DNA of 64,000 nucleotides from Orobanche coerulescens (GCA_033398695.1 CM065816.1:131475358-131539357); one strand, 5' to 3'. Shown: positions 11,913-23,689, numbered from the stretch's first letter. Made by a program: numbers and translations. Notes: a model not told the origin generated them from the letters alone.

Positions 11913-13719
11913 TAGGGGTGTGCATATAAACCGAACCCGAAAATTCAATCCGAAAATCCGATAATCCGATCCAAACCGACCTGATCCGGTATCGTCGGAT
12001 CGGATTTCGGATCTGCATTTTTCAGATCCGAAAATTCGGATCGGATCGGATTAAATCCGCGGGTTTTCGGATTAATCCGATTCGATCCGAAATTAAAAAT
12101 AAAATTTTTTACATATATAATATATCAATATCAGAAGGTGAGTAGGTGGGCGGTGCCCTAAGTAAATGTGTTAGGTAGGCGTAGCTGTTTGACCGTCCGT
12201 GAGAGTGAGATGAAATGATTCATTTTGCCTTTTAAATATCAAAAACCCTAATCACTACTAATCCCATTTCCCACACCACCCACCCATCCCGGCGCCTCCA
12301 CTCCAAATATTCCCAGTTCCTTGACTCCTTCCCACTTCCCACTACCACTCCGGTGCCTCCACCCCAGAAATAGAAGAAGCAGAAGCAGAAAAAAGTGAAG
12401 AAGCCTGAAACCTTAGATCCGCGACGGCAGAAGCAGAAGAAAGTGAAGGTTCGAAATTATTCGCAGTTCCTTTTTTTGGGTTTATTTTAGTTTGATTTTG
12501 TTTCATTTTCGTCGGATTTGGATGATTGATGATGGAGGAAGACGAAGATGGGTAGAGAAATATTGATGATTGATGATTTAAATTCTCGATCTTGGAAAAT
12601 TTTAGCCTCATTGATGTTCATTTTGATCAAGATCTTGGAATTGCTAGTGACTTAAGTTGAAGCGGCACTGATATCAACTTGCTTACAACTTCTTTTTAAT
12701 GTTTATTGTCTGATTTCTCAGCAGTAATATTTGTTCTTCTGGCCTTCTTATCAACCTGTCCAAGTACCATGTTTCTCAGCAGTGGTGGAATGATCACAAG
12801 AGAGATTTTCCTGTCTTAGCGAGGTTAGCTAGAGATGTCTTTGCTGTCCCCATATCTACTGTTGCCTCGGAGTCGGCCTTTTCCACAGGTGGCCGTGTTA
12901 TTGATGATTTTAGAGCTTCTTTGACTCCTGAGAATGCTCAGGTGCTGATTTGTACACAAGATTAGATACATCAAGGGCGTGTCTTAACTTCGGAGGAGGA
13001 ATATGATACTATTCAAGAGATTGAAAACGGTAAACCTCTTTATTTCATCTTTTGAACTAATATACTTACTTTGTTCTTTACATTGCTATTTCTTTGTTAT
13101 TCAAGTGATATATTAATAATTGCTTTGAATTATTGCAGATTTGAAGATAACCGATGAAGAATCCGCAACTGTTGAACCAATGCAGATTTGCATTATCTAA
13201 GATCTGTCTTCAGACTCTTCACATCATATTTATGTCTTTATGTAATGCTTTTAGTAGAATTTATGTAATTGACTAGGATGTTTTTTTTTTTTCACTTCAA
13301 TGGAATGTAATTGTTATTTTGAACTTTGAATTTCTGGTACTTTAATGTTGCTATTTGTGTTGGACATGGATTTGCGTTGTTTTTGGAAGTTAATTCTGAT
13401 TTCTGAGTATGACTATATTTTGAACTAGAGATTCTGAGCTTATTCTGATATTGCGTTTTTTGGAGGTTAATTCTGAGTATATTCTTGTATTGGAGCAGGA
13501 TAATTCTAGTACTTTGATTTTGCGTTGATCTTTTGCAATCAAAAAAAAAATTCGGATATTTCGGATTGGAACCAAAAAATCCGATCCGATTTCGGACTGA
13601 TCCGAATCCAATCCGAAATTTCGGTTTGGATTTCGGGTTGTCCAAAACCTTGTCCGAATTTTCGGATTAATCCGAAATTCGGATCGGATCGGATCGGTTT
13701 CACCCGATGCACATCCCTA
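11913..13719 (+). mobile_element. Element C: hAT-superfamily DNA transposon relic
   Basis: Terminal inverted repeats TAGGGGTGTGCAT and ATGCACATCCCTA are flanked by a perfect 8-bp duplication TAGGCAGT (11905-11912 and 13720-13727), as expected for hAT. Both subterminal regions are packed with ATCCGA/TCGGAT repeats (11940-12100 and 13545-13705), probably transposase-binding or foldback sequences. Only the C-terminal part of a transposase remains. It sits in the gag-proximal leader of Copia K. Confidence 0.95.
12750..13200 (+). pseudogene. hAT transposase C terminus (hATC dimerisation domain), broken
   Basis: Translation from about 12750 gives NLSKYHVSQQWW followed by FPVLARLARD, VPISTVASESAFSTGGRV and SLTPENAQVLICTQD, the conserved hATC signature. 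A TAG at 12963-12965 replaces the Trp codon usual there. The frame continues to a canonical intron (GT at 13030, AG at 13137-13138) and ends at TAA 13198-13200. The N-terminal BED zinc finger and the catalytic RNase H-like core are absent, so the element could only have moved with transposase from elsewhere. Confidence 0.88.
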
Positions 13720-14554
13720 TAGGCAGTAGATATAAGTCCTCTAAAATCTACCAATGATGAAGCCTAATTTGCATGCCATATCTAAATATGTATGCAAATA
13801 TATGTATATTTATAGATATAGACACGTAATCCTAAGAATATATCTATACACGTATAAATGCAGTCAAAGAAGTGTCTTATGCCGCAATAATTATTAATTC
13901 AATGTGAATTTATTTTAATTTAAGTTGTTGTAAGCGATTTGCTTTAATTTAATTAAAGTTATTAATGTAGCATGCTTTTAATTGATTTAATAGGCATAAA
14001 TAAATTCGGAGTATAATATGCAATCAATAGTAATTAAAGGCATGTAAATTCGCACATTGCAGATAGTAGGGTTCGTATTTGTGTACTTTACTTCGTGTGA
14101 ATAGGGGCAGAAAAATCGGACTGGAGAAAAAAAACGGGACTGCTTGCGGGTCGGGTCGGGACTGCAACCGGGTCGGGTCTGGGTCAGCAACCGGGCCAGG
14201 TTGGACAGATGGCCGGAAGCTGGATGAGCGAACAGGCTGGTCTGAACAGGCAGCGGGAGACGGCGGTCGCAAACGGGGGGTTGCGGTTGTTCACGGAGTG
14301 CAGGCGGTGGTAGGCGACCGAACGGAGGTGGAGTTCGCGTCTCGGGGGAAGATGGGATCACGGATGGTTGCGGGGTTTGGTCGAGTCGGATGTCGGGGCG
14401 ACTGACCAGAGTAGGTCGCGGTTGAGGGTATGACGGGAAGCAACCGACTGGTAGGTTGCGGTGGGACTCCGGTCGTGAGGAAGGTGATGACCGTTTGTCA
14501 GTCGGGGGGTCTGCCGCGGTTTCTGTGCAGCAGGCGGCGGCGACGGGGGGTTGG
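13720..14554 (-). other. 5' leader of Copia K, GC-rich with CAACCG/GGTTGC motifs
   Basis: This stretch lies between hAT C and solo LTR D and belongs to the untranslated leader of Copia K, continuing at 26041. From about 14120 it turns GC-rich with repeated GCAACCGG and GGTTGCGG motifs in both orientations. Open frames here are not gene-like. AT-rich sequence with no recognised feature fills 13730-14100. Confidence 0.6.
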
Positions 14555-14712
14555 TGTAATATCCGGAATTCCTATTACTATTGTTTAATGTTATTTTATC
14601 CGAGTTATGTTGTACAACGTGGAATCTGTACAGTATGGGTAAAATAATTGAAGGACCGAGACATCTGTATTGGTATAATTGTCGTACTTGGTCGACAATT
14701 GGATGTAAGAAG

Positions 14713-14906
14713 TATATGTATTCAGTTTGCCGTATGTTCGTATTTTGTATGTTGAGACGTTGGACAAGAATAGCTGAAAATGGCTAAGTGTAACATTATT
14801 AGCGCACGCTATATGTATTCAGTTTGCCGTATGTTCGTATTTTGTATGTTGAGACGTTGGACAAGAATAGCTGAAAATGGCTAAGTATAACATTATTAGC
14901 GCACGC
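14713..14906 (+). repeat. 97-bp tandem duplication in LTR D
   Basis: Two nearly identical units start TATATGTATTCAGTTTGCCG at 14713 and 14810. Each ends with a TTAGCGCACGCTA palindrome, so the duplication also copied one array unit. This suggests the array can grow by segmental duplication. Confidence 0.92.
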
Positions 14907-15399
14907 TAATAATCATGAGTAGCGCACGCTATCGTGCAGGATTAGCGCACGCTACGGATATAAGATAACGCACGCTAATGCAGTCAGATCGGAAGGAATC
15001 TGCGTGTGGACCAGGCCACTTTCGGCGCACGTTCTGATAAGTCCACGGATGTTTGTAATGTAGTACTGGCGCACGCTAAACTGTAAAGGTTAGCGCACAC
15101 TAATGGTATATTGGACAAAAAGGAATCTTATCCTCGTCAGCACTTTCGGCGTGTGGACCAGTCTTCGGAGCATACAGACAAACGAGTCAACTGATATTAG
15201 CGCACGTTAAATGCAAGGACTTGCGTACGCTAAGACAGTGTAAGTTATGTACGCTAATGCATGGGCATTACGTACGTAAGCTCATGTCTGGCTTGGACAT
15301 TAGTCTGCGATCGCGATAGCGCACGCTAACAAAGGTCAGTTAGCGCACGCTAAGGCTGTTAAGGCTGTTGCGCACGCTAAATATGAGATGTTAGCGCAC

Positions 15400-15764
15400 T
15401 GTCACGGGATGGGAGTTCCGAAGCCCGTGCGGCGTCCCAGGGGCTCTCACACCCCGGGACCAGCCTATCCCACATAGCATGCCAACTGGTTTCGCCCTGC
15501 CATGAGCTCATCAGGGAGACGGCATTAGTCCCCGACCAGTTGTGCCCTACCCGCAACGATCCCCTTCATAGTCAAGTCCTCGACCAGTGACAAGCTCTCC
15601 GGACTAAACCGGGTCGGCATGCCTGACTCGGCCAGACCGATGCATCCGGGCAAACAACGCCTTAACGCTAATGTCGCCCCCTTTTACCCCTCTTGTGGCA
15701 AGCTAACCAGAAGGCACGCCTCATTTGGACGGTCAACACAGACACGACATATCGGGTCGTGACA
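15400..15764 (-). repeat. 3' LTR of TRIM-like element E
   Basis: It is 365 bp long and differs from the other copy at about five positions by eye, which suggests a moderately recent insertion. It bears the terminal inverted repeat TGTCACG/CGTGACA. Confidence 0.93.
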
Positions 15765-16349
15765 TCCTCCCCCACTCAAATAGCAGCACGTCCTCGTGCT
15801 GGGGAAGAATGTTTCTTTCCGCACACTGTATTGTCCCACGCACACAAAACGATCGTGGCCATACACATACGGCACCATACCCTTGATGGACAGGCTCTTC
15901 ACTCACGCGCCTCTCGCTAGCCTGCAGTGCGCCACACACATACCGCATCACCGATCGACATCAACCTTCACCCTACGCCCTTCCTGGCGTTAGTACCTCG
16001 GTTGAACGGCATTCCCTCAGCCGCTGCATTTTTCCCGCATGTTGAGGTTCCCACAATGGCCCACGATGATCCACGCTCATACACCCCGGTCACCGAAAGG
16101 TGGAGCTACCAAAAGTGCGCAATACAAGTGTGTCCACATTCCGGACCGTCTGATCTCACAAGCCTAGGACCACCTCTCATTCCGGCATAGAATCAGTTCA
16201 TGTTCTCCGCCTAGAAGCCTTGTCAAGAGCCGCACTTTGTCCGTGCCCTCTTTGCACCGGCGTTCACTCCCCGCCCTCATCGGTTTCGGCAGAACTTGAC
16301 CACACCCGAACCATGCCGTACTGAGAGAGGTTTTGTCTCCGATACCACT

Positions 16350-16714
16350 TGTCACGGGACGGGAGTTCCGAAGCCCGTGCGGCGTCCCAGGGGCTCTCAC
16401 ACCCCGGGACCAGCCTATCCCACATAGCATGCCAACTGGTTTCGCCCTGCCATGGGCTCATCAGGGAGACGGCATTAGTCCCCGACCAGTTGTGCCCTAC
16501 CCGCAACGATCCCCTTCATAGTCAAGTCCTCGACCAGTGACAAGCTCTCCGGACTAAACCTGGTCGGCATGCCTGACTCGGCCAGACCGATGCATCCGGG
16601 CAAACAACGCCTTAACGCTAATGTCACCCCCTTTTACCCCTCTTGTGGCAAGATAACCAGAAGGCACGCCTCATTTGGACGGTCAACACAGACACGACAT
16701 ATCGGGTCGTGACA
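16350..16714 (-). repeat. 5' LTR of TRIM-like element E
   Basis: It is 365 bp long, equal to the other copy, and lies next to the primer binding site. Open frames inside it are by-products of GC richness, not genes. Confidence 0.93.
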
Positions 16715-16733
16715 GCACGCTAGTAATGCAGTC

Positions 16734-16741
16734 TATATAAG
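16734..16741 (+). promoter_or_regulatory. LTR TATA box of element D
   Basis: TATATAAG lies about 20 bp after the last palindrome unit, matching the array-then-TATA order of the other LTRs. The window shows no transcript evidence. Confidence 0.55.
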
Positions 16742-18417
16742 GGACAGACGGGTATTATGAAGCATTTCGTCCATTCTTTCACCTTCAGTCGATAGAGAGA
16801 GCTTTGGGAGGTTCTTGAGGTTCCCAAACATGGTGAGGTGGTGATCTTTAACAAGATTAAGATAGAAATCATGGATTAAAGCTTTGTTCTTGAAATCATT
16901 GGTGATTCTTGGAAATGGATTCAACCTTGGAAATCAATCCATTCCTTCATAAAGGTAATCACTCTTCATCTTTGGATTTCGTTTTGGATTAAATGTTGAT
17001 GTTCTTGAGTTGATGATTATTACATAAACAAGTTGACAAGCATGATTATGAGATGGATTACCGGAGTATGATGATATTAATATGATTCGTGTGGTTTGAA
17101 TTATGTAGTTCTTTTTCTTGAGATAAGTTGATGAATCTTTCTTCTCCTTTGCGGATGTTGATGATTAATCTCCGTAATGTTAGATTAGGGGAGTGTTGTT
17201 AACGTTCTTGGTGTTCATGATGTTGATATTTGAGGAAGAACATGATATTTGAATATAAGAATTGGATTAAGGGTTAGATGATCACTTATATGTTAAAGGA
17301 TATCGGATTTCGTTGTTTTGATATCTATGAGCATGATTTAGAATCACTTAGTGTTCTTGATAATCGCCATATGTTGATCGGTATCTGAAAAACATGCATC
17401 AGTACAGCATTAGCGCACGCTAAGCTTACTGGATAGCGCGCGCTAACGGGAGCAACTTAGTGCACGCTACGTTAAGTGATTAACGTGCGCCAAGAAGGCA
17501 GAAAGTGCAGTATTTTCGTGTTGTGGTTATGAATTCGTGCTGGTTTGAGTAGGATTGATCCGACTAGTGTTTAATCGAGATATTGTCAAGCCGTTGGGTT
17601 TGTGATTTGGTTTTATCGATTGTTGACTATTGTCGAACTTGTTGTTTATCGATTACTGTAATAGGTTGAGAATATTGATCGATGATTATAACCGTATGCT
17701 TCGGTCGTGTTCGAGTATGTTCGTGAATTACTTTGGTCGGGACCGAGGGACTTGTAGATGACGGCAATGGAATTGGTAACGGCTTCATCGGTATTAAGGC
17801 AAGTTATTACTTGCTCAGTTTATAATATTTAATGAATGATTTCAGTTTCATTCGTTCATAATTCGTATAGCAATGTTTATAATCGTAACCACAGGATATT
17901 TAGGATTATAAGTTGTATTCAAGTTTTGAGAATTAAATCATAATGTATATGATTTACATTTGTTGTTGGCATACTTGGTATCGAGGATACATTGTGTTAA
18001 AGACAAAGATATGAATTATCTGCAATCTGTGATATTTTGGACCGTCGAGTATTGAGGATAATGGTTTGTGATGGTTCAGACGTCGAGATAGCTCTCGAAG
18101 GACTTGGGGCAAGTACTCTAATCATTTTTATCATTTGTGTCGATCATGTCGTGATACATTCGTGTATCGTTGTTGTCATGCATTTGTGCATTGTTGTTGT
18201 CGTGTATTGTATACTGTTGTTTTGTGCAGTTGTGCATTGTTTTCATATGTCCACCTCGTGTTGGTCCGACGGGATCATCGGGGGATCTATGCTAGCGTGC
18301 GCTGGATCATCGGACGGGTTTTCCACCTCGGGTTGGTCTGACGGGATCATCGGGGGATCTAGGCAGTGAACGCTGGATCATCGGATTGCCATGTATTGTT
18401 GTTGTGCATATGTATAT

Positions 18418-19748
18418 TGTTGCGATATTTCTTAAACGCAAGTGCACGTTATCGTATACAAGTAATAAAGTGATGAGTGAGTATCGTTCCCATGAGGACT
18501 GAATCACTAACTACCGATTTTTATGTATTCTAGTTTTATTTGAACAATCGAACTTTGGTTTCGCAATTAATTACTAAAAGAATTAATAAAAGACTAAATA
18601 GTAAAAACGATAGCTTGAAGAAAGAGAATCAAATGATGAATAAGTCTAGGATTCTGAATCCACCTCGGTTTATCCGAATTTACTCTCGATTATCTGAAGT
18701 TAATGATTTTCCCAATTTATTGAAGGTGAAGATTGCTAATATACTCTACCGCCTCTCCCGAGGTCAATAGATTTTTTTAAAGGCGAATAACGCACTCTAT
18801 CCCTAGGTGAATTAATTCGTCAATAGGCAAAAAGCATAAAATCTCCAAAAGGCCACGTAGTTCCTATGAGTATATTCCTATCTCACAGAATAAAACGGTC
18901 CTCACCAATAGTTCCTCACCAACTCTCCTCTCCCGATTCGAATTGAATGATTAAAACAATACAACTATTGGCCAGATAATTGAAAGCATTAAACACGATT
19001 GGGAAAACTCAACAAAAAGGGAATTAAATAGATAATCTCAAGCAAATCCGTCAAAACAAAGGTTTCATCAAAATCTTAGGTTAGGGTTTTAGCCTGACAT
19101 GCTGAGTAATGAAAATACATAATTAATAATTAAAATCATGAAAATCAAATGCATATGAAGAGCTCGGATTCCTCCGTTCTTCTGGCTTCCGCCCTCTGCC
19201 CTTGATATCTTCTGCTTCTCTCGTCTGTGATAGTCTTCTGTGTTCTTCCTTTTTCCAAGCCTCCCAGATTCCAAAAAAACTAATTAGGGTCTTAAACCCT
19301 TATTTATAGCTCTCAACAGTCTCCAAATCGCGTCCGTGTGAGTATGTCGAGAACTGGCTTCAAAACGGCCCAAATCCGCGCGGAGCACACCAAAACCGCC
19401 TTGTGTGCCGCGGCTCACTTAATATGTACCGCGGCACATGGCCTCCAGGTTAAAACCTGGGCGCTGTGATTTTCTTCTGGGCCGCGGCTCACCTGGACTG
19501 TGCCGCGGCACAGAGTACAGTCTACTTTATGCCCGCTGGTCCTCTGCGTGTGCCGCGGCCCACTTGTCTTGTGCCGCGGTCCACGGCCAAAATTCGCCGT
19601 TTTCGCCCGTTTTGCCACGTTTTAGCTTCCAGACTACAATCTCCTGTCAAACATACAAGAATAAGACATTAAAAGCTCATTTATGCAATTTTACTCGCCA
19701 AAATAATACTAAATAATGATAAATAAGCGTATAAAAATACGCCTAACA
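18418..19748 (-). repeat. 3' LTR of Athila-type element F
   Basis: It runs from TGTTGCGATATTTC to CGCCTAACA. Most of it matches the 5' LTR almost exactly. It retains six CCGCGG sites (19408, 19429, 19492, 19503, 19553, 19574). Confidence 0.95.
19405..19582 (-). repeat. CCGCGG palindrome array in the Athila LTR
   Basis: TGTGCCGCGGCACA-type palindromes recur six times in under 180 bp. In LTR sense the array directly precedes the TATAAATA at 19301-19308. The equivalent 5' LTR region (24700-24870, TATA at 24597-24604) keeps three intact units. Confidence 0.88.
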
Positions 19749-19790
19749 AATACCCCCAAACTTAAGCCTTTGCTTGTCCTCAAGCAAAAA
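19749..19790 (-). other. Polypurine tract of element F
   Basis: The minus strand reads GACAAGCAAAGGCTTAAG then TTTGGGGGTATT up to the 3' LTR. The same arrangement is seen in Athila-type elements and primes second-strand synthesis. Confidence 0.85.
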
Positions 19791-20339
19791 GAACTAATTT
19801 CAACAAAAGAATCTCATGAATAATCGTGCAACTCATAGTGCTCAACCTAATCAATACTATCCTGAAATTCTCTCTGAATAATACGCGTATCGTAATAGCG
19901 AGCTATACTCAGAACACTGATTCCACAAAGTAACCAAGTTCAGTCCTAATCACTCGTTCATGAAGAAAATCCAGCTCAAAGATTAACAAACGTGAATCTA
20001 ATCGACCGTCAATATGAAAGGTTAAAATAAACAAGCTAGTTCGCCCCGTTCCACGGTCTAATGGCAAAATTTTCACGAGTTTCATCAAAAATAACCCTCG
20101 GACAGTATTCCCTTATATATATATATGCTCAAGAGATTGATTCGAGCTGACCACTAGGTTCGGATCTCGGGATGTTTAATCGGGATAATCCTAGGGTGGA
20201 ACTTCCATTCTCATGTATTGGGAAACCGTTTGACATAAAAGACACTCATGGGGCACATGGATGCTTCTAGTTACTAAGTTCCCCTCCATAGCGGAGAAAC
20301 AACTCGAAAAGCTAATTCCAGCATGTCCGAATCAAGGTC

Positions 20340-20510
20340 GCTGTTTTACGCGAGAGTAAACAACGGGTCACGTGAATACCCCCGGTTACTAGGTTCCCTA
20401 TCATCGGCACATGTGAAATTTCTAAATCACTAGTCTAATCAGGGTCGTCGTTTTACGCGAGAGTAAACAACGGGTCACGTGAATACCCCCGGTTACTAGA
20501 CTTCCCATCA
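20340..20510 (-). repeat. 107-bp spaced direct repeat in the Athila 3' untranslated region
   Basis: The block TTTTACGCGAGAGTAAACAA continuing into CGGGTCACGTGAATACCCCC occurs at 20344 and 20451. A weaker relative lies near 20250-20290. The remainder of 19791-21026 is untranslated element sequence without recognised genes. Confidence 0.9.
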
Positions 20511-21026
20511 AAGAACAAAAATAACTCGACTTTTGGGAAAAACTGACCGACTCTAAACTCAATCAAAGTGCCAACACGACTTATGTAACTGGACGACTAG
20601 CTAACCGAAAAATGTAACCAAACGTATCGACGGTGATTTTAAAACACGCACGTATCCTCTCTTATCCGCCAAGACCTCTACAATCACGAAAAAATTTCGG
20701 ACCAAAATGAAGACTGAGCAGAAACAGAAATCACTGACTACAACCCGACTAAAACTCGACCGTTTCTTCAGATAGAAAAACAGTGTCGTAACATCAGTAT
20801 TTCACAAATAGAAGCACGAAAAATTCACGAATAGAGTAAAATCATGACAAGCAAGGCTATCGACAAAAAGATAACTAGAAATAACAAAAAGTGCAACGAA
20901 ATAAGTACAGCAATAAATGTAGCGACAGAAAGTAAACCCCCCCAAACTTAGGACGTACATTGACCTCAATGGACAGCATATAATATGTAATAGAATAAGA
21001 AGGTCAAGTACTCCCCTCCAGTCCTC

Positions 21027-21281
21027 TCACGAGCTGGTGCCGGCATCATCTGGTGAGGAGGGTGGTGTGGCTGGCCGAGCAGGTGCAATAAATGGCCCGT
21101 CTGGGTGCATGATATGGGCCGTCCATGCAGCTAGGTGCTCCTGGTGGTAGGCATCCCTCTCCGCTAGACGCCTCGCCTCTCGTCGGTTGGCCCAGCGGGC
21201 CTGCTCTCGCATCTCACCCCTGACGGCAGCAATAATGCTCTCTCTCTCCGTCCGCTGCTCCTCTCTCATGGCAGCCAGCAT
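21027..21281 (-). pseudogene. C-terminal remnant of the Athila extra ORF
   Basis: An 84-codon frame begins MLAAMREEQRTERE, is Arg/Glu-rich and coiled-coil-like, and ends PATPPSSPDDAGTSS. It follows the 21440-22117 ORF on the same strand, separated by the GA-rich microsatellite at 21285-21365, whose length changes probably shifted the frame. Whether it was once fused to the upstream ORF is inference. Confidence 0.5.
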
Positions 21282-21284
21282 ACT

Positions 21285-21365
21285 CTCCCTCTCTCTCTCC
21301 TCATCTCCTCTCTCTCTCTCTCCTCATATACTCTCTCTCTCCTCGTCTCCTCTCTCTCTCTCCTC
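21285..21365. repeat. CT-rich microsatellite in the Athila extra ORF
   Basis: Interrupted (CT)n with CTCCTCATCTC-type spacers runs over about 80 bp. On the coding strand it reads as GAGAGA repeats, encoding Arg/Glu runs. Confidence 0.9.
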
Positions 21366-21439
21366 ATATCCTCCCTCAGCCCGTCGAACATCGCCTGCAA
21401 TCTCTCTCTGTCGGGCGGCGGGCCGGCATCTGCCTGCCC

Positions 21440-22117
21440 CTATGTCAGCAAAAGAGGCTCGGGGGACCCCTCGTGGGCCTCATCCAGTATAAATCCTCTC
21501 CCCCGAGCGTGCGCCGGCGCTCCTCCCCACTGGTCAAAATGTGAGATGATGCGGTGGTCGATCGGGGCCTGTAGAGCTAGCATCGGCTCATCGTCCGACC
21601 ACGTCAGCCCCGACTGCCGGCACAGAGCGCAGATAAGAGAGGGGTGCTTCAACCCCGTCTTGGCCCCTCCCTGAATGCACTGGAATATAGATCGGACCAA
21701 GAGAGAGGCCACATCGAATCGCAGCCCGGATGTGATAGCATATAGTGTCCGGGCGCGGGAGAGAAAAACAGTGCGGATCTGAGATGTGGGGTCTATACGA
21801 GCGCAAATAAAATATAGCCAGGCACGCCCGAGCCGACTGAGGCGCGAGCTCTTGAAGTGGAAAGTGGAAGAACCCGGTGCACGCCGCTCCCAGTCGGAGT
21901 CGGGCTGCGTAATAGTCTCGAGCAGAACCTCCTTCGTGAGGCTAGTCATAACTCGGTCATAAGCCATCTCATCTACCACCGGCAGCCCAAACAACCTCCG
22001 AATAGCAGCTGTGGAAAAATCAACCATAATACCTCCGACATCGACCTGAGTCCGAGTGTCTGACTGCTGCAACATCTGGCCTGCTCGAACTTTGAGGAAA
22101 CGGGACGGATGGCACAT
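21440..22117 (-). CDS. Putative plant transposon protein (extra ORF of Athila-type elements)
   Basis: An open frame of 225 codons encodes a protein resembling the extra ORF that many Athila-type elements carry after integrase, often annotated as a putative plant transposon protein. Recognisable stretches are VDFSTAAIRRLFGLP and SRLSRLGRAWLYFICARIDP. Its function is unknown; some authors call related ORFs env-like, but I see no signal peptide or membrane segment. Its first codons overlap the end of gag in another frame, marking the deletion junction that removed pol. The reading frame stops at a CT/GA simple repeat; a continuation follows at 21027-21281. The true N terminus is probably lost. 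Confidence 0.72.
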   Translation of the reverse strand: MCHPSRFLKVRAGQMLQQSDTRTQVDVGGIMVDFSTAAIRRLFGLPVVDEMAYDRVMTSLTKEVLLETITQPDSDWERRAPGSSTFHFKSSRLSRLGRAWLYFICARIDPTSQIRTVFLSRARTLYAITSGLRFDVASLLVRSIFQCIQGGAKTGLKHPSLICALCRQSGLTWSDDEPMLALQAPIDHRIISHFDQWGGAPAHARGRGFILDEAHEGSPEPLLLT

Positions 22118-23563
22118 ATGCTTTCGGATTATCTGGAAACGTTATCGAGGGTCTCCAATCTTGTGATTCCTCCGTCGCTACATTTTTCTTCTCCTCAATA
22201 TCACTCCTCTTTTTACTTCTCTCGGGCTGATCACACACCTCCTTTCCGCTTCTCAAACTGATCGCATTTAGACTTTCTCTAGGATTTGTCTCGGTCGTAC
22301 TTGGCAATGCTCCCTCCGGGCGGGCTGTCAACAAATTAGCAATTTGGCCCAGCTGGACTTCCAAGTTGCGAATGGAGGCGGAATGATTTTGCAATGTTGC
22401 TTCAGTACGGGTCATGAATTGACTCGTATTCGCTGCCAATTTCGCAATTGCTTCCTCGAGAGAAACCTTTGGAGCGGGAGGAGGCTGCTGTTGGTTTTGA
22501 GTGAACGGAGGCTGGTTCGAGTTCTGTCCATTTCTCCACGAAAAGTTGGGATGATTACGCCACCCCGGATTATACGTGTTGGAGTACGGATTATTTTGCC
22601 GGTTTCCGTTTCCTACGAACTGAGCTTGTTCAATTTGGGGCTGCTCGAATGGGTTTCCGACTTGGCACTCCGTCCGTTACACCAATTGCAAGACTCAATG
22701 GTAACGGGGGAAGGAGCATACGAAAATGCTTGGAGCTGCTGCGTTAATGCTGCGACTTGGGCTGACAATGTAGATATCGGGTCATTACTCGAAATTTCCA
22801 TAACTCGCTTCGGCGTTATTCGTTCGGATGGCCATTGATAAGCATTAGCGGCCATAGCTTCTAACAACGAGTGTGCTTCAGCCATCGTCTTTCCCATCAA
22901 AGCTCCACCGGCGGCTGCATCCACGAGAGTGCGTGTGGAAGCACTCAAACCATTGTAGAACGTCTGAATCTGAAGCCAGTCCGGAAGGCCGTGATGTGGG
23001 CATCTCCGTAACAAATCTTTGTATCGCTCCCATGCCTCGTGAAGCGATTCCATGTCATACTGACCAAGGAAGGCTTGCGCTAACTCTGCCCATGTCGTGA
23101 TCGAGCCCGGCGGTAAGGAATTCAGCCAAAATTTCGCTTTATCCCTCAAAGAGAAAGGGAAAAGCCGTAATCGGATAGCATCGTCGGTGACACCATTGTT
23201 CTTGAACGTGTCACATATCTCGAGAAATGACGCAATGTGTGCGTTGGGGTCATCGTTCGGCAATCCACAAAACTGGCTCGATTGTACCATCTGAATAATT
23301 GCAGGCTTGATTTCGAAGTTGTTCGCCTGAATGGTGGGACGCCGAATCCCCGAAAAGTTTGCGTTAATTTGCGGCATAGCATAGTCTCGAAGTGCCATTT
23401 CCGGTTGAGCTTGCTGCACAATATTATTTCCTCCATGAATTTCGATGTTTTCGGCCATGTTGACTTTTGTCGGTAGCTCTCGTTTCTCCTTCTTGTTCCT
23501 TTGAAGAGTGCGTTCGAGTTCGGTATCCAAAGGTAGTAGGCCTTCGTTACCGAATTTTCTCAT
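22095..23563 (-). pseudogene. Athila-type gag (retrotransposon gag domain), frameshifted
   Basis: The start at 23563 opens MRKFGNEGLLPLD. The gag domain follows, with LRLFPFSLRDKAKFWLNSLP, TTWAELAQAFLGQY and a DLLRRCPHHGLPDWLQIQTF segment characteristic of the family. A frameshift near 22680 falls inside the zinc-knuckle region (SCNWCNG in one frame, ECQVGNPF in the next). The second frame continues through an Asn/Gln/Pro-rich stretch to LNAISLRSGKEV, a conserved motif just before protease in Athila polyproteins. It then ends abruptly near 22100, where protease should begin. Gag makes the particle; this copy needs one frame correction to be read through. Confidence 0.9.
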
Positions 23564-23689
23564 GCACTACGCGAAAGATCCTGAAAGAAAAAACAAGTAA
23601 ATAAATAAAATTAAATACACGAAAATAAGTAAATAAAAACGTTCAAACTAAGACTAGAAATACTGAAATCGATATTAGCAAAATTTCAG

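Larger units (their letters stand above)
15400..16714 (-). mobile_element. Element E: TRIM-like non-autonomous LTR retrotransposon
   Basis: Two 365-bp direct repeats (15400-15764 and 16350-16714) start TGTCACGGGA and end GGTCGTGACA. They enclose 585 bp with no coding domain. Just inside the right repeat the minus strand reads TGGTATCGGAGAC, an iMet-type primer site (about 16334-16346); just inside the left repeat TCCTCCCCCACT is the complement of a polypurine tract. The element is therefore minus-strand. GCAC flanks both ends (4 bp) and excision restores a LTR D palindrome unit. At 1.3 kb it is larger than typical TRIMs. Confidence 0.9.
14799..16726 (+). repeat. Palindrome array of LTR D, split by TRIM element E
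   Basis: About 16 exact or near copies of TAGCGCACGCTA lie between 14799 and 15399 (for example 14799, 14895, 14919, 14942, 15316, 15340), with one TTACGTACGTAA at 15268-15279 identical to the unit of LTR B. The last unit is split by element E: TTAGCGCAC before it and GCACGCTAG after it. A few more copies occur downstream of the TATA box at about 17411-17490. Confidence 0.88.

Noticed and set aside
14079..14647. Open frames of about 108 and 63 codons
   Set aside because: They fall in the GC-rich Copia K leader and cross into LTR D; composition is Gly/Arg-rich with no family motif.
15684..16540. Several overlapping open frames of 60-90 codons on both strands
   Set aside because: They lie within the GC-rich TRIM-like element, some repeat in both LTRs, and none has a domain signature.
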